Shown here in pieces: positions 21,234 through 28,662 of a DNA stretch of 64,000 nucleotides; within the stretch, counting starts at the first letter, position 1; the number at the start of each line of letters is the position of its first letter. A program made the position numbers and the translations under genes. The DNA comes from Intrasporangium oryzae NRRL B-24470. Lineage in GTDB: Bacteria > Actinomycetota > Actinomycetes > Actinomycetales > Dermatophilaceae. The stretch is taken from contig NZ_AWSA01000016.1 of the NCBI RefSeq assembly GCF_000576595.1, positions 33,754 through 97,753 on the forward strand, written 5' to 3'. The notes beneath the pieces were generated by a model, which did not search any database, was not told where the DNA came from, and worked only from the letters and a program-made list of their open reading frames with translations.

Positions 21234-23123
21234 TCAGCGCTGGGCCTGCAGCCGGCGCAGCTTGAGGGCGATCTGCAGCTCGAGCGACCGGTCCGGCTGC
21301 TGCCACGACTCGCCGAGCAGCGCCGTGATCCGCTCGAGCCGTTGGGACACCGTGTTGACGTGGACGTGGAGAGCGCCGGCGGCATGCCGCGGGCTCGCCC
21401 CCGCCGCGAAGTAGGCGTCCAGGGTGCCGACGAGATCGGTCCCGCGCCGCTGGTCGTAGTCGAGCAGGGGCCCGAGGAGCCGGCGCACATAGTCGTCGAC
21501 GTCGGGATCGGCACCGACGATGAGCCCGGCGAACCCAAGCTGGGTGGCGGCCGCGCCACGTCCTCGGTGGCCGAGGGCGATGAGCGCGCCGACCGTGCGC
21601 ACACCCTCGAGGTGGGCCGCCGGCACTCCTGCGACGTCGGTCACCGGCCCCACCCCGGCGACCGTGACGCACGTGCGCCTGCCGATCCGGGTGGCGACCG
21701 ACGTCGCGAGCGCCCCCGCGTCCGTGCCTGGCACGAGTGCCACGATGTCACCCTCGTGGGAGCCGACGAGGGCACGCTCGCCGGTTGCGGTGCTCGCCGA
21801 GAGGAGCACGGCCCGGTGTGCCGCCCGGTCCTCGCCCCGCAGGACGAGGAGACAGAACGGGGCGCGAGGGTCGAACCCCGCCGCGCGTGCGACCTGCATC
21901 CGCTCCTCGACGGTGCCGCGCCCGGTGACGAGGTCGGAGACGACCCGGTTGCGGGCCGACTGACGAGCGTCGGCCGCGTTGCGCTCGAAGAGCAGCACGA
22001 GCGCCGTGACGACACCGGCGCGCTCGACCGTCCGCTGGTCGGAGTCGCTCAGGTGGCCCAGGCCACCGACGTAGATCGTGCCGAGGCGCTCGCGGGCCGC
22101 CGTGATCGTCACGGCGTAGACGCCGTCGCGCTCGACGAGCCGTCCGGTGTCGAAGTCGGGGACGGAGTCGAGTGCGGCGAACGGGTTGGCGCCCGACGGC
22201 CCCTCGGCGGGCGCCGGACCGTACGCGCTGCGACGCGTGCCGTTCTCGTCGACGAGGACGGCCCAGCCGCCGAGCAGCTCCCCGAGGGCATGGGTGATGT
22301 CGTCGACACCACCGCCGTCGAGCACGAGGGACGCGAACCGATCGTGGGCCGCGGCGGCCTTCTCGATGCCGTCGGCGTAGTGCCGGACCGTCTCGTGAGC
22401 CTCCGAGAGCGCCCGGAGGGCGTTCTCGGCATCGGCCAGGGCACGGGTCTGGACCAGGGTGACCGCGGCGAGGGTCGCAAGGTTGCCGAGGAGCGCGACC
22501 TCCTCGCGGGTGAAGGGGCGTGGTGACCGGTTCGCCGCGAAGAGCACCCCGACGAAGTGCGACTCGACGATGAGAGGCGTCCCGCAGATCGCGATGATGC
22601 CCTCTTCGCCGACGGCCCCGTCGATGGCACTCGTGTGGCGGAAGCGGTCGTCGGACCAGTAGTCGGCCGTCCAGTACGGCTTGTGGGTCGAGGCCACGAG
22701 GCCGCCGAGACCAGCGCCGAGGGCGAGGCGCACCGACTGGAACACCGCCGAGACCGACCCGTCGGTGGCGCGCATGAACGTGTCGCCGGCCTCGGCGTCA
22801 TACAGCGTGAGGTAGGCGAGGTCGGTGCGGAGCAGCGTGCGCGCTCGCCTGACGATCGCCTCGAGAACCTGGCCCGGGTCGCTCTCGGTCGCGAGCTCCC
22901 GCGCGGTGTCGAGCAGGGCCGCGAGCCCCGCCTCGCGGCGACGGTGGTCGTCGCGGACCGTGCTGATCCGCAGGGCCAGCTCGCGCGCCTCGGCGGGAGC
23001 GCTCGCGGCCGCGATCACCCCGAGCGGCGCGTCGGACGCCAGCAGCTCGAGCAGGCGCACGACTGCCGCGGTCTCGTCGGGCTCGGGATCGGGCTCGGGA
23101 TCGGGCTCGGGATCGGTGGGCAC
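21234..23123 (-). CDS. PucR-family transcriptional regulator with GAF domain
   Basis: 629 residues. After an acidic (EPDP)n start, a GAF sensor domain spans about 95-225, a helical linker follows, and the C-terminal ~60 residues form the PucR-type helix-turn-helix (DAYFAAGASPRHAAGALH then HVNTVSQRLERI). Convergent with the ABC operon and codirectional with 3-hydroxybutyrate dehydrogenase, it is the likely regulator of one or both. GTG start with TAGGAT exactly 7-12 nt upstream and no Shine-Dalgarno: probably leaderless. The effector is unknown. Confidence 0.9.
   Translation of the reverse strand: MPTDPEPDPEPDPEPDETAAVVRLLELLASDAPLGVIAAASAPAEARELALRISTVRDDHRRREAGLAALLDTARELATESDPGQVLEAIVRRARTLLRTDLAYLTLYDAEAGDTFMRATDGSVSAVFQSVRLALGAGLGGLVASTHKPYWTADYWSDDRFRHTSAIDGAVGEEGIIAICGTPLIVESHFVGVLFAANRSPRPFTREEVALLGNLATLAAVTLVQTRALADAENALRALSEAHETVRHYADGIEKAAAAHDRFASLVLDGGGVDDITHALGELLGGWAVLVDENGTRRSAYGPAPAEGPSGANPFAALDSVPDFDTGRLVERDGVYAVTITAARERLGTIYVGGLGHLSDSDQRTVERAGVVTALVLLFERNAADARQSARNRVVSDLVTGRGTVEERMQVARAAGFDPRAPFCLLVLRGEDRAAHRAVLLSASTATGERALVGSHEGDIVALVPGTDAGALATSVATRIGRRTCVTVAGVGPVTDVAGVPAAHLEGVRTVGALIALGHRGRGAAATQLGFAGLIVGADPDVDDYVRRLLGPLLDYDQRRGTDLVGTLDAYFAAGASPRHAAGALHVHVNTVSQRLERITALLGESWQQPDRSLELQIALKLRRLQAQR
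23077..23112. repeat. three 12-bp tandem repeats in the PucR N-terminus
   Basis: Three perfect copies of TCGGGCTCGGGA, encoding the (EPDP) repeat at the start of the PucR-family regulator on the minus strand. In-frame length variation would be tolerated, so it could serve as a strain marker. Confidence 0.9.
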
Positions 23124-23171
23124 GGGCAGATCCTAGGCAGGACCGCTGGGCGGGCGGGGTTCCGGACCGGC

Positions 23172-24008
23172 TCAGTGAGCGGTCCAGCCGCCGTCCATCG
23201 CGAACGACGTGCCGTTGACCGACGCGGACGCCGGCCCGCAGAGGAAGAGCGCGAGGGCGGCGACCTCCTCCGGCTCGACGAGGCGCTTGACCGCCACCGG
23301 CGACAGCATGATCGTCTCCACGACCTCGGCAGCCGGGATACCGTGCGCGCGCGCCTGGTCGGCGACCTGCTTCTCGACGAGGGGGGTGCGCACATAGGCG
23401 GGGTTGATGCAGTTGGAGGTCACCCCACGCGGACCGCCCTCGAGGGCGACGACCTTGGAGAGCCCCTCGAGGCCGTGCTTCGCCGTCACGTAGGCCGACT
23501 TGAAGGCGCTCGCCCGCAGTCCGTGGACGCTGGAGACGTTGACGACCCGGCCCCAGCCCTGCGCGTACATGTGGGGGAGCGTCTGGCGGATGAGGCGGAA
23601 GGGGGCGACGAGCATGAGGTCGAGGATGAAGTCGATCTTCTCGAGGGGGAAGTCCTCGATGGGGCTGACGTGCTGGACACCGGCGTTGTTGACGAGGATG
23701 TCGACCTCGGTCGGCAGGGCGGCGAGCCCGTCGAGGTCCGACAGGTCGGCGGTCGTCGCCGTGATGCCCGGGCAGCGAGCGAGCTCAGCGAGACCCACCT
23801 CGTCGCGGTCGACCGCGTGGACGGCAGCGCCGGCGGCCGCCAGGGCGTGGGCGACGGCGGCCCCGATGCCGCTCGCGGCGCCCGTGACGAGGGCGGTCCG
23901 CCCGGTCAGCTCGATGCGTTCGTTGACGCGGATCGCGGCGGGTCGGGTCAGTTCGTCGGTGGCGGCATCGCGGACGTCGTCGCGAGCGGCAGTGCGGGCG
24001 TCGGCCAT
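23172..24008 (-). CDS. hbdH: 3-hydroxybutyrate dehydrogenase (SDR family)
   Basis: 278 residues. Oxidises (R)-3-hydroxybutyrate to acetoacetate with NAD+. Rossmann motif TGAASGIG at about 40, NNAGVQHV, catalytic Ser in VSSVHGL, YxxxK in AYVTAKHG, and the NCINPAYVRTPLVEKQV stretch that is characteristic of bacterial 3-hydroxybutyrate dehydrogenases. A ~30-residue N-terminal extension precedes the fold, so a later start is possible. TAGTCT lies 7-12 nt before the ATG. Supports use of polyhydroxybutyrate monomers or ketone bodies. Confidence 0.9.
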   Translation of the reverse strand: MADARTAARDDVRDAATDELTRPAAIRVNERIELTGRTALVTGAASGIGAAVAHALAAAGAAVHAVDRDEVGLAELARCPGITATTADLSDLDGLAALPTEVDILVNNAGVQHVSPIEDFPLEKIDFILDLMLVAPFRLIRQTLPHMYAQGWGRVVNVSSVHGLRASAFKSAYVTAKHGLEGLSKVVALEGGPRGVTSNCINPAYVRTPLVEKQVADQARAHGIPAAEVVETIMLSPVAVKRLVEPEEVAALALFLCGPASASVNGTSFAMDGGWTAH

Positions 24009-24115
24009 GCGGGAAGACTAGGCAGGCGGGTCGGAGCCACTCATGTGCGCCACACACACAAAACGGCCCGCCCGATGTGGGGGAGCGGCACGTGGGTCGC
24101 TGGGTCGACAAGGAG

Positions 24116-24152
24116 CCCAGCGGCATACGGACGAGGTCGTATGCCGCTGGGC
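24116..24152. terminator. hairpin with two GTATGCC motifs
   Basis: GCCCAGCGGCATACG pairs with CGTATGCCGCTGGGC around an 8-nt loop: a perfect 15-bp stem between the divergent 3-hydroxybutyrate dehydrogenase and hydrolase genes. Both arms contain the enriched 7-mer. As the flanking genes diverge, an attenuator or a protein site is as likely as a terminator. Confidence 0.55.
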
Positions 24153-24254
24153 CGCAACGCCGTTCGCGCTTGCCCGGGCGCGGGCGGGCTGATCGCGTAG
24201 ATTCGGGGCAGAGTCCACCACCCCAGGCACCACCCAAGGCATCCAGGAGTGCGC

Positions 24255-25226
24255 ATGTCGACGACGGACCCCGACCACGACGTCCTCGGGCCGGACTACA
24301 CCACACGGACGATCGAGCTCGCCCCCGACGCCGAGGGTGAGGTGCACGCGACGCTGGTCAAGCGGGTGGCTGGCCCCGACGGTGAGGCTGCGTCGACGCG
24401 GGCCGTGCTCTACGTCCACGGCTTCATCGACTACTTCTTCCAGACGCACCTGGCCGAGTTCTGGGCCGACGCGGGCTACACCTTCTACGCCCTCGACCTG
24501 CGCAAGTACGGTCGGTCGCTGCGCACTCACCACACGCCCAACTACGTCACCTCGCTCCACGAGTACGACGAGGAGCTCGACGCCGCCGTCCGGATCATCC
24601 GGGAGGAGGACGGCCACACATCCCTCACCGTCATGGGCCACTCGACGGGCGGGCTCATCGTCAGCCTCTGGGCCCACCGGCGGCGTCACGACGGTGTCGT
24701 CGACGCGCTCGTGCTCAACAGCCCGTGGTTCGACCTCAACGCCAACCTCCTGCTCCGGACCGTCGGCACGGCCGTCATCCACCAGGTCGGGTCCTTCCGG
24801 CCGCACACGGAGGTGAGCAAGCTCGGTCAGGAGTACGGCCGGGCCCTCCACGTGAGCACAGGAGGCCCGTGGGAATACAACCTCGAGTGGAAACCCATCG
24901 AGGGCTTCCCCGTCCTCGCCGGCTGGCTCCGCGCCATCCGCCAGGGGCACGCCGAGTTGGGCCGTGGCCTCGAACTGCCGTCCCCGGTGTTCGTCGCGTG
25001 CTCGACGCGGAGCGCCGACGCGGCCAAGCACCCCGAGGCGGTGGCCGACGCGGACGTCGTGCTCGACGTCGAGCACATCGCCAGGCGTTCGGTGAAGCTG
25101 GGACGATGCGTGACGCTCGTGCGGATCACGGGTGGCATCCACGACCTCGCGCTCTCTGCCGAGCCGGCGCGCGCGGAGTTCTTCGCCGAGCTGTCCCGGT
25201 GGGAGAGAACCTACGTCCCGCGTTGA
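24255..25226 (+). CDS. alpha/beta hydrolase (serine aminopeptidase S33-like)
   Basis: 323 residues, cytoplasmic. Lysophospholipase/S33-type alpha/beta hydrolase: LYVHGFIDYFFQTHLAEFW near residue 50, nucleophile elbow MGHSTGGL with S130, and a late His in GGIHDLALS. ATG 24255 is preferred over the GTG 6 nt upstream because AGGAG (24245-24249) lies 5 nt before it. Probably an esterase or lipase acting on an acyl ester; no specific substrate is visible. Confidence 0.88.
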   Translation: MSTTDPDHDVLGPDYTTRTIELAPDAEGEVHATLVKRVAGPDGEAASTRAVLYVHGFIDYFFQTHLAEFWADAGYTFYALDLRKYGRSLRTHHTPNYVTSLHEYDEELDAAVRIIREEDGHTSLTVMGHSTGGLIVSLWAHRRRHDGVVDALVLNSPWFDLNANLLLRTVGTAVIHQVGSFRPHTEVSKLGQEYGRALHVSTGGPWEYNLEWKPIEGFPVLAGWLRAIRQGHAELGRGLELPSPVFVACSTRSADAAKHPEAVADADVVLDVEHIARRSVKLGRCVTLVRITGGIHDLALSAEPARAEFFAELSRWERTYVPR

Positions 25227-25244
25227 GCCGGTCGCGTTCCGCGG

Positions 25245-25622
25245 TCACGCACCGAGCAGCCAGACCGTGGCGCTCCACGCGCCCGCAGCGGCGAGGTAGC
25301 CGGCCACGAGGCTGACCACGACATTGAGTCCGGCCTCGAGCGTGGACCCTTCCTGGAGCAGTCGCACGGTCTCGTAGCCGAAGGTCGAGAACGTGGTCAG
25401 GGCGCCGCACAGCCCGGTCCCGAGCAGCGCGACCATCTCGGGTGAGAGCTGCCCGAGAGAGGCCGCCGCCAGGATCCACCCGAGAACTGCGGAGCCGACG
25501 ACGTTGACGGTGAGGGTGCCCCACGGGAAGACACTGTCATGCCTGGACTGGACGACCAGGTCGGTCAGGTAGCGCAACGGCGCACCCACGGCCCCGCCCA
25601 CGAGGACGAGCAGCAGCGTCAC
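25245..25622 (-). CDS. crcB: CrcB-type fluoride channel, second subunit
   Basis: 125 residues, four membrane segments. Dual-topology/heterodimer fluoride exporter of the Fluc/CrcB family: [13 protein letters not shown] at the N-terminus and [17 protein letters not shown], the conserved motif with the phenylalanine box and Na+ site. GTG start overlaps the DUF190 stop (GTGA). It is the last gene of the crcB-DUF190-crcB operon; paired Fluc genes usually encode the two halves of a heterodimer. Confidence 0.93.
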   Translation of the reverse strand: MTLLLVLVGGAVGAPLRYLTDLVVQSRHDSVFPWGTLTVNVVGSAVLGWILAAASLGQLSPEMVALLGTGLCGALTTFSTFGYETVRLLQEGSTLEAGLNVVVSLVAGYLAAAGAWSATVWLLGA

Positions 25623-25972
25623 GCCGGAGTCTCCGGATCCGCGGTGCCGACGTGCCGCACGACCTCGACGGGGTCGATCATGACAAGGCCCCCCGTCACG
25701 AGCTCCTCGATCTCGGGCAGGAACGCACGGATGCGCTCCTCCGTGTCGACGATGACGACCGAGACCGGGAGGTCCTCGCTCAGCGAGAGGATCCGGTTCG
25801 TGTGGATCCGGCTCGAGCGGCCGTAGCCCTCGATGCCGCGGAACACGCTGGCCCCGGCGAGTCCGGCGCGGTGGGCGCGGTGGACGATCTCGGCATACAC
25901 CGGGTGGTGGTGCCACTGGTCGGACTCGCCGACCAGGACCGTCAGGCGCCTTGCTGCACCATCGAGCGTCAT
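25619..25972 (-). CDS. DUF190 domain-containing protein
   Basis: 117 residues, soluble. A PII-like small fold typical of DUF190: [55 protein letters not shown]190 genes often sit beside crcB; the function is not established, but a regulatory or accessory role for the fluoride channel is plausible. AGAGGAA lies just upstream of the ATG, and the stop overlaps the second crcB, so the pair is translationally coupled. Confidence 0.92.
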   Translation of the reverse strand: MTLDGAARRLTVLVGESDQWHHHPVYAEIVHRAHRAGLAGASVFRGIEGYGRSSRIHTNRILSLSEDLPVSVVIVDTEERIRAFLPEIEELVTGGLVMIDPVEVVRHVGTADPETPA

Positions 25973-26013
25973 CGCTTTCCTCTCACGGCTGGAGTGGTCT
26001 GGGAAGGTGAGGC

Positions 26014-26061
26014 GGGCGCCGCTGGGGCAGGCGCCGCTGGGGCGGGCGCCGCTGCGGCAGG
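26014..26061. repeat. three imperfect 15-bp repeats between the fluoride genes
   Basis: Units of the form GGCGCCGCTGGGGCA repeated about three times in the gap between the first crcB and DUF190. No function is evident; it may affect transcript stability between the two parts of the operon. Confidence 0.6.
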
Positions 26062-26090
26062 AGCGGCCGGCAGGCGGCCGGCGACGCGCG

Positions 26091-26642
26091 TCACGTCGTC
26101 ACCCCGCCTCGGCCGCGACGGACGACGAGTCGGCCGGAGGCTGCTCCGAGCCACACGGCGACCAGGCCGCCCACCAGCGTGCTCAGCAGGTAGGTGACGA
26201 GACTCAGGGCACGGCCCGCATCGACGAGGGCGTGCGCGTCGAGCATGTACGTCGAGAACGTCGTGTAGCCCCCGAGCACGCCCACGCCGAGGAACGGCCG
26301 CACGTACCGCTGCGGCGGCCACACCTCGTTGACGAAGACCATGAGCAGGCCGAGGAGGAAGGCGCCCGTGAGGTTCGCGATGACCGTGGACCATGCGATC
26401 TCGGTCCGTCCGTGGGGGACGATCGTTGCGAGGCCGAACCTCGCGGCGCTGCCGAGTGCGCCGCCGACCGCGATCACACCGAGGACGTCGAGGCGCCCCC
26501 GCACGAGGCCCTCGCGGGCGACGGCGCGTGGGCGGTCCGCGGCCGTCACGTCCGGGTCCGTGGGGATCGTGTCGTGGCCGCGGCGGTGGTCCGGCGGATC
26601 GTCGTCGATCGCCGCCGGATCGGTGTGACCGTTGTTGGGCAT
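26091..26642 (-). CDS. crcB: CrcB-type fluoride channel, first subunit
   Basis: 183 residues. Residues 1-50 are a hydrophilic Asp/Pro/Arg-rich extension, followed by the four-helix Fluc/CrcB fold: [45 protein letters not shown]. Exports toxic fluoride. The ATG follows AGGTAGGAG by 5 nt; that ribosome-binding site is part of a hairpin belonging to the fluoride riboswitch just upstream, so translation should be switched on by fluoride. First gene of the operon crcB-DUF190-crcB. Confidence 0.93.
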   Translation of the reverse strand: MPNNGHTDPAAIDDDPPDHRRGHDTIPTDPDVTAADRPRAVAREGLVRGRLDVLGVIAVGGALGSAARFGLATIVPHGRTEIAWSTVIANLTGAFLLGLLMVFVNEVWPPQRYVRPFLGVGVLGGYTTFSTYMLDAHALVDAGRALSLVTYLLSTLVGGLVAVWLGAASGRLVVRRGRGGVTT

Positions 26643-26647
26643 ACGGA

Positions 26648-26714
26648 CTCCTACCTTGTCTCAGGTAGGGACTGTCGGCGACCCCTGTCGCGGTTATCGG
26701 CGAGCCCCACCGCC
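26648..26714 (-). promoter_or_regulatory. fluoride riboswitch (crcB motif) controlling translation
   Basis: Read on the minus strand, GGCGGTGGGGCTCGCC (26699-26714) gives the closing stem and loop of the crcB-motif aptamer, ATAACCGC (26690-26697) matches the conserved AACCGC strand, and AGTCCCTAC near the 3' end pairs with GGGGCT as in the known pseudoknotted aptamer. CCTACCT (26663-26669) overlaps the aptamer end and can pair perfectly with AGGTAGG (26650-26656), which is the ribosome-binding site. Fluoride binding would hold CCTAC in the aptamer and free the site. Aptamer match is seen; the switching mechanism is inferred. Confidence 0.88.
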
Positions 26715-26843
26715 ATCGAGGACAGCGTAGCGAACGGCCCTCGCCTCACTCGACGACCGACGGTGGGTGACGTGGCAGGATCTTTACGAAGGATGTCTTC
26801 CCAGCCAGTTCTTTGCGATGAGGCCCTTGGCCATTCTTGGGAC

Positions 26844-27659
26844 ATGACTTCTCCAACTGCCTCAGCCGGGACCGGACGGGTTGTCGGCACGCCGCTCGAG
26901 CTGACCGTGCTCGGTGGTCCCACTGTGGTGCTCGACCTCGCCGGCCTGCGCCTCATCACCGATCCGACCTTCGACCCGCCGGGCGACTACCCGGTCGGCG
27001 AGAGGCGGCTGACCAAGACCCAGCCGTCCTCGTGGACGCCCGCCGAGGTCGGTGACGTGGACGTCGTCCTCCTGTCCCACGACCAGCACCCCGACAACCT
27101 CGACCGTGCCGGGCGCACCTTCCTCAGCGAGGCGCCGCTCGTCCTCTCGACCGCCTCGGCTGCGACCCGGCTGGGCGGCACCGTCCGGGCGCTGGGGGCG
27201 TGGGAGACGGTCGACGTGCCGGGGACGGACGGCCGGGCCCTGCAGATCACCGGTGTCCCGGCGCGGCACGGCCCCGAGGGCACCGAGCACCTGACGGGCG
27301 AGGTGACCGGGTTCGTCCTGCACGGGGACGACCTGCCGACCGTCTACGTCAGCGGCGACAACGCGTCCCTGGACCTCGTGGCCGAGATCGCGGGCCGGTT
27401 CCCCAAGATCGATGTCGCCGTGCTCTTCGCCGGGGGCGCCCGGACACCACTGCTCGGCGACCGCTTCCTCACCCTGTCCAGTGCCATGGCGGCACAGGCG
27501 GCACGACTGCTCGCGAGCCCGAGCGTCGTCGTCGTCCACACCGAGGGCTGGTCGCACTTCACCGAGAACGCAGCCACGGTTCCCGACGCCTTCGCAGCCG
27601 AGGGGATCGCCGACGTGCTCGTGCCGGCTCCGTTCGGCAGGACGGTGAGGCTGGGATGA
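26844..27659 (+). CDS. MBL-fold metallo-hydrolase (UlaG-like)
   Basis: 271 residues, cytoplasmic. Metallo-beta-lactamase fold resembling the UlaG/DUF group: LELTVLGGPTVVLDLAGLRL then TDPTFDPPG. The metal motif reads SHDQHPDNLD, that is HxxHxDN, rather than the usual HxHxDH; downstream HGPEG, SGDN and HTEGWSH supply further ligands. The altered motif suggests an unusual metal site. CATTCT lies exactly 7-12 nt before the ATG, consistent with a leaderless message. Substrate unknown. Confidence 0.85.
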   Translation: MTSPTASAGTGRVVGTPLELTVLGGPTVVLDLAGLRLITDPTFDPPGDYPVGERRLTKTQPSSWTPAEVGDVDVVLLSHDQHPDNLDRAGRTFLSEAPLVLSTASAATRLGGTVRALGAWETVDVPGTDGRALQITGVPARHGPEGTEHLTGEVTGFVLHGDDLPTVYVSGDNASLDLVAEIAGRFPKIDVAVLFAGGARTPLLGDRFLTLSSAMAAQAARLLASPSVVVVHTEGWSHFTENAATVPDAFAAEGIADVLVPAPFGRTVRLG

Positions 27660-27723
27660 CGCGGTCGCAGCCGGCCTGCTGGCGAGGGTCACCTGACCGC
27701 CACCGCGAGAGGAGCAGCCGCGC

Positions 27724-28578
27724 ATGAAAGACGTTCTGAGGTATGCCGCCTTCACCTCCGACCCCGCAGGTGGCAACCCTGCCGGCATCGTGCTCCACGC
27801 CGACGGGCTTCGCGATGACGAGATGCAGCGGATCGCCGCCGACGTGGGCTACTCCGAGACGGCCTTCCTCTTCCGGGCGGATCGGACGCCGCCGCGCTAC
27901 GGCCTCCGGTTCTTCAGCCCGCTGGACGAGGTCGCCTTCTGCGGCCACGCCACGATCGCCACCGCGGTCGCCCTGGCGGAACGCGGTGCGACGGGGACCG
28001 TGGTCTTCGAGACGCCCGTCGGGGACATCGAGGTGGGCACCGAGCGCGTCGACGGGGTGGTCCGCGCCAGCCTCACGAGTGTCGAGACCCACAGCCGCCC
28101 GGTGTCGGACGCCGTCCTGGGCGAAGCACTCCAGGCCCTGCGCTGGTCCCCTGAGCGCCTGGCCGACGATCTGCCCCCTCAGGTGGCCTACGCCGGGAAC
28201 GAGCACCTGGTCCTCGCGGTCCGCAGCCGGCCTCTGCTCGCCGACCTGGACTACGACTTCGACCGGCTCAAGACCCTGATGACGCGGGAACGATGGACCA
28301 CGCTGCAGCTCATCTGGGTGCAGGACGAGACCACCGTCCACTCGCGTAACCCGTTCCCCGTGGGGGGCGTCGTGGAGGACCCCGCGACCGGTGCAGCGGC
28401 CGCCGCACTCGGTGGCTACCTCCTCGCGCTGGGCCTGGTTCGGCGGCCTCGAACCGTCCGGGTGCTGCAGGGCTACGACATGGGGCGACCCAGTGAGCTG
28501 CTCGTCGGACTGCGCCCTGATGACACGCGGGTCACCGTCTCGGGGACCGCCGTCGAGCTCACGGCGGCCCGCCTCTGA
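27724..28578 (+). CDS. PhzF-family isomerase/epimerase-like protein
   Basis: 284 residues; diaminopimelate-epimerase-like double fold of the PhzF family. YAAFTSDPAGGNPAGIVL at the start, FCGHATIATAVAL (GHAT motif) at about 78-90, and NPFPVGGVVEDPATGAAAAALGGYL near the C-terminus are the family signatures; the conserved Glu of the first motif is in YSETAFLF. It lacks the neighbours of a phenazine cluster, so an unknown isomerase role is more likely than phenazine synthesis. AGAGGAG precedes the ATG. Confidence 0.9.
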   Translation: MKDVLRYAAFTSDPAGGNPAGIVLHADGLRDDEMQRIAADVGYSETAFLFRADRTPPRYGLRFFSPLDEVAFCGHATIATAVALAERGATGTVVFETPVGDIEVGTERVDGVVRASLTSVETHSRPVSDAVLGEALQALRWSPERLADDLPPQVAYAGNEHLVLAVRSRPLLADLDYDFDRLKTLMTRERWTTLQLIWVQDETTVHSRNPFPVGGVVEDPATGAAAAALGGYLLALGLVRRPRTVRVLQGYDMGRPSELLVGLRPDDTRVTVSGTAVELTAARL

Positions 28579-28662
28579 GGGCGCCCGCCGTCGAGAACGG
28601 TTCAGGCACGGATGCCGGGCGCGGCAGCTCGCTGACCGGCGCCGGGCGAGGCCGCGCCGGAC

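Noticed and set aside
27724..28578. Phenazine biosynthesis cluster
   Set aside because: Only a PhzF-family gene is present; no other phz genes nearby.
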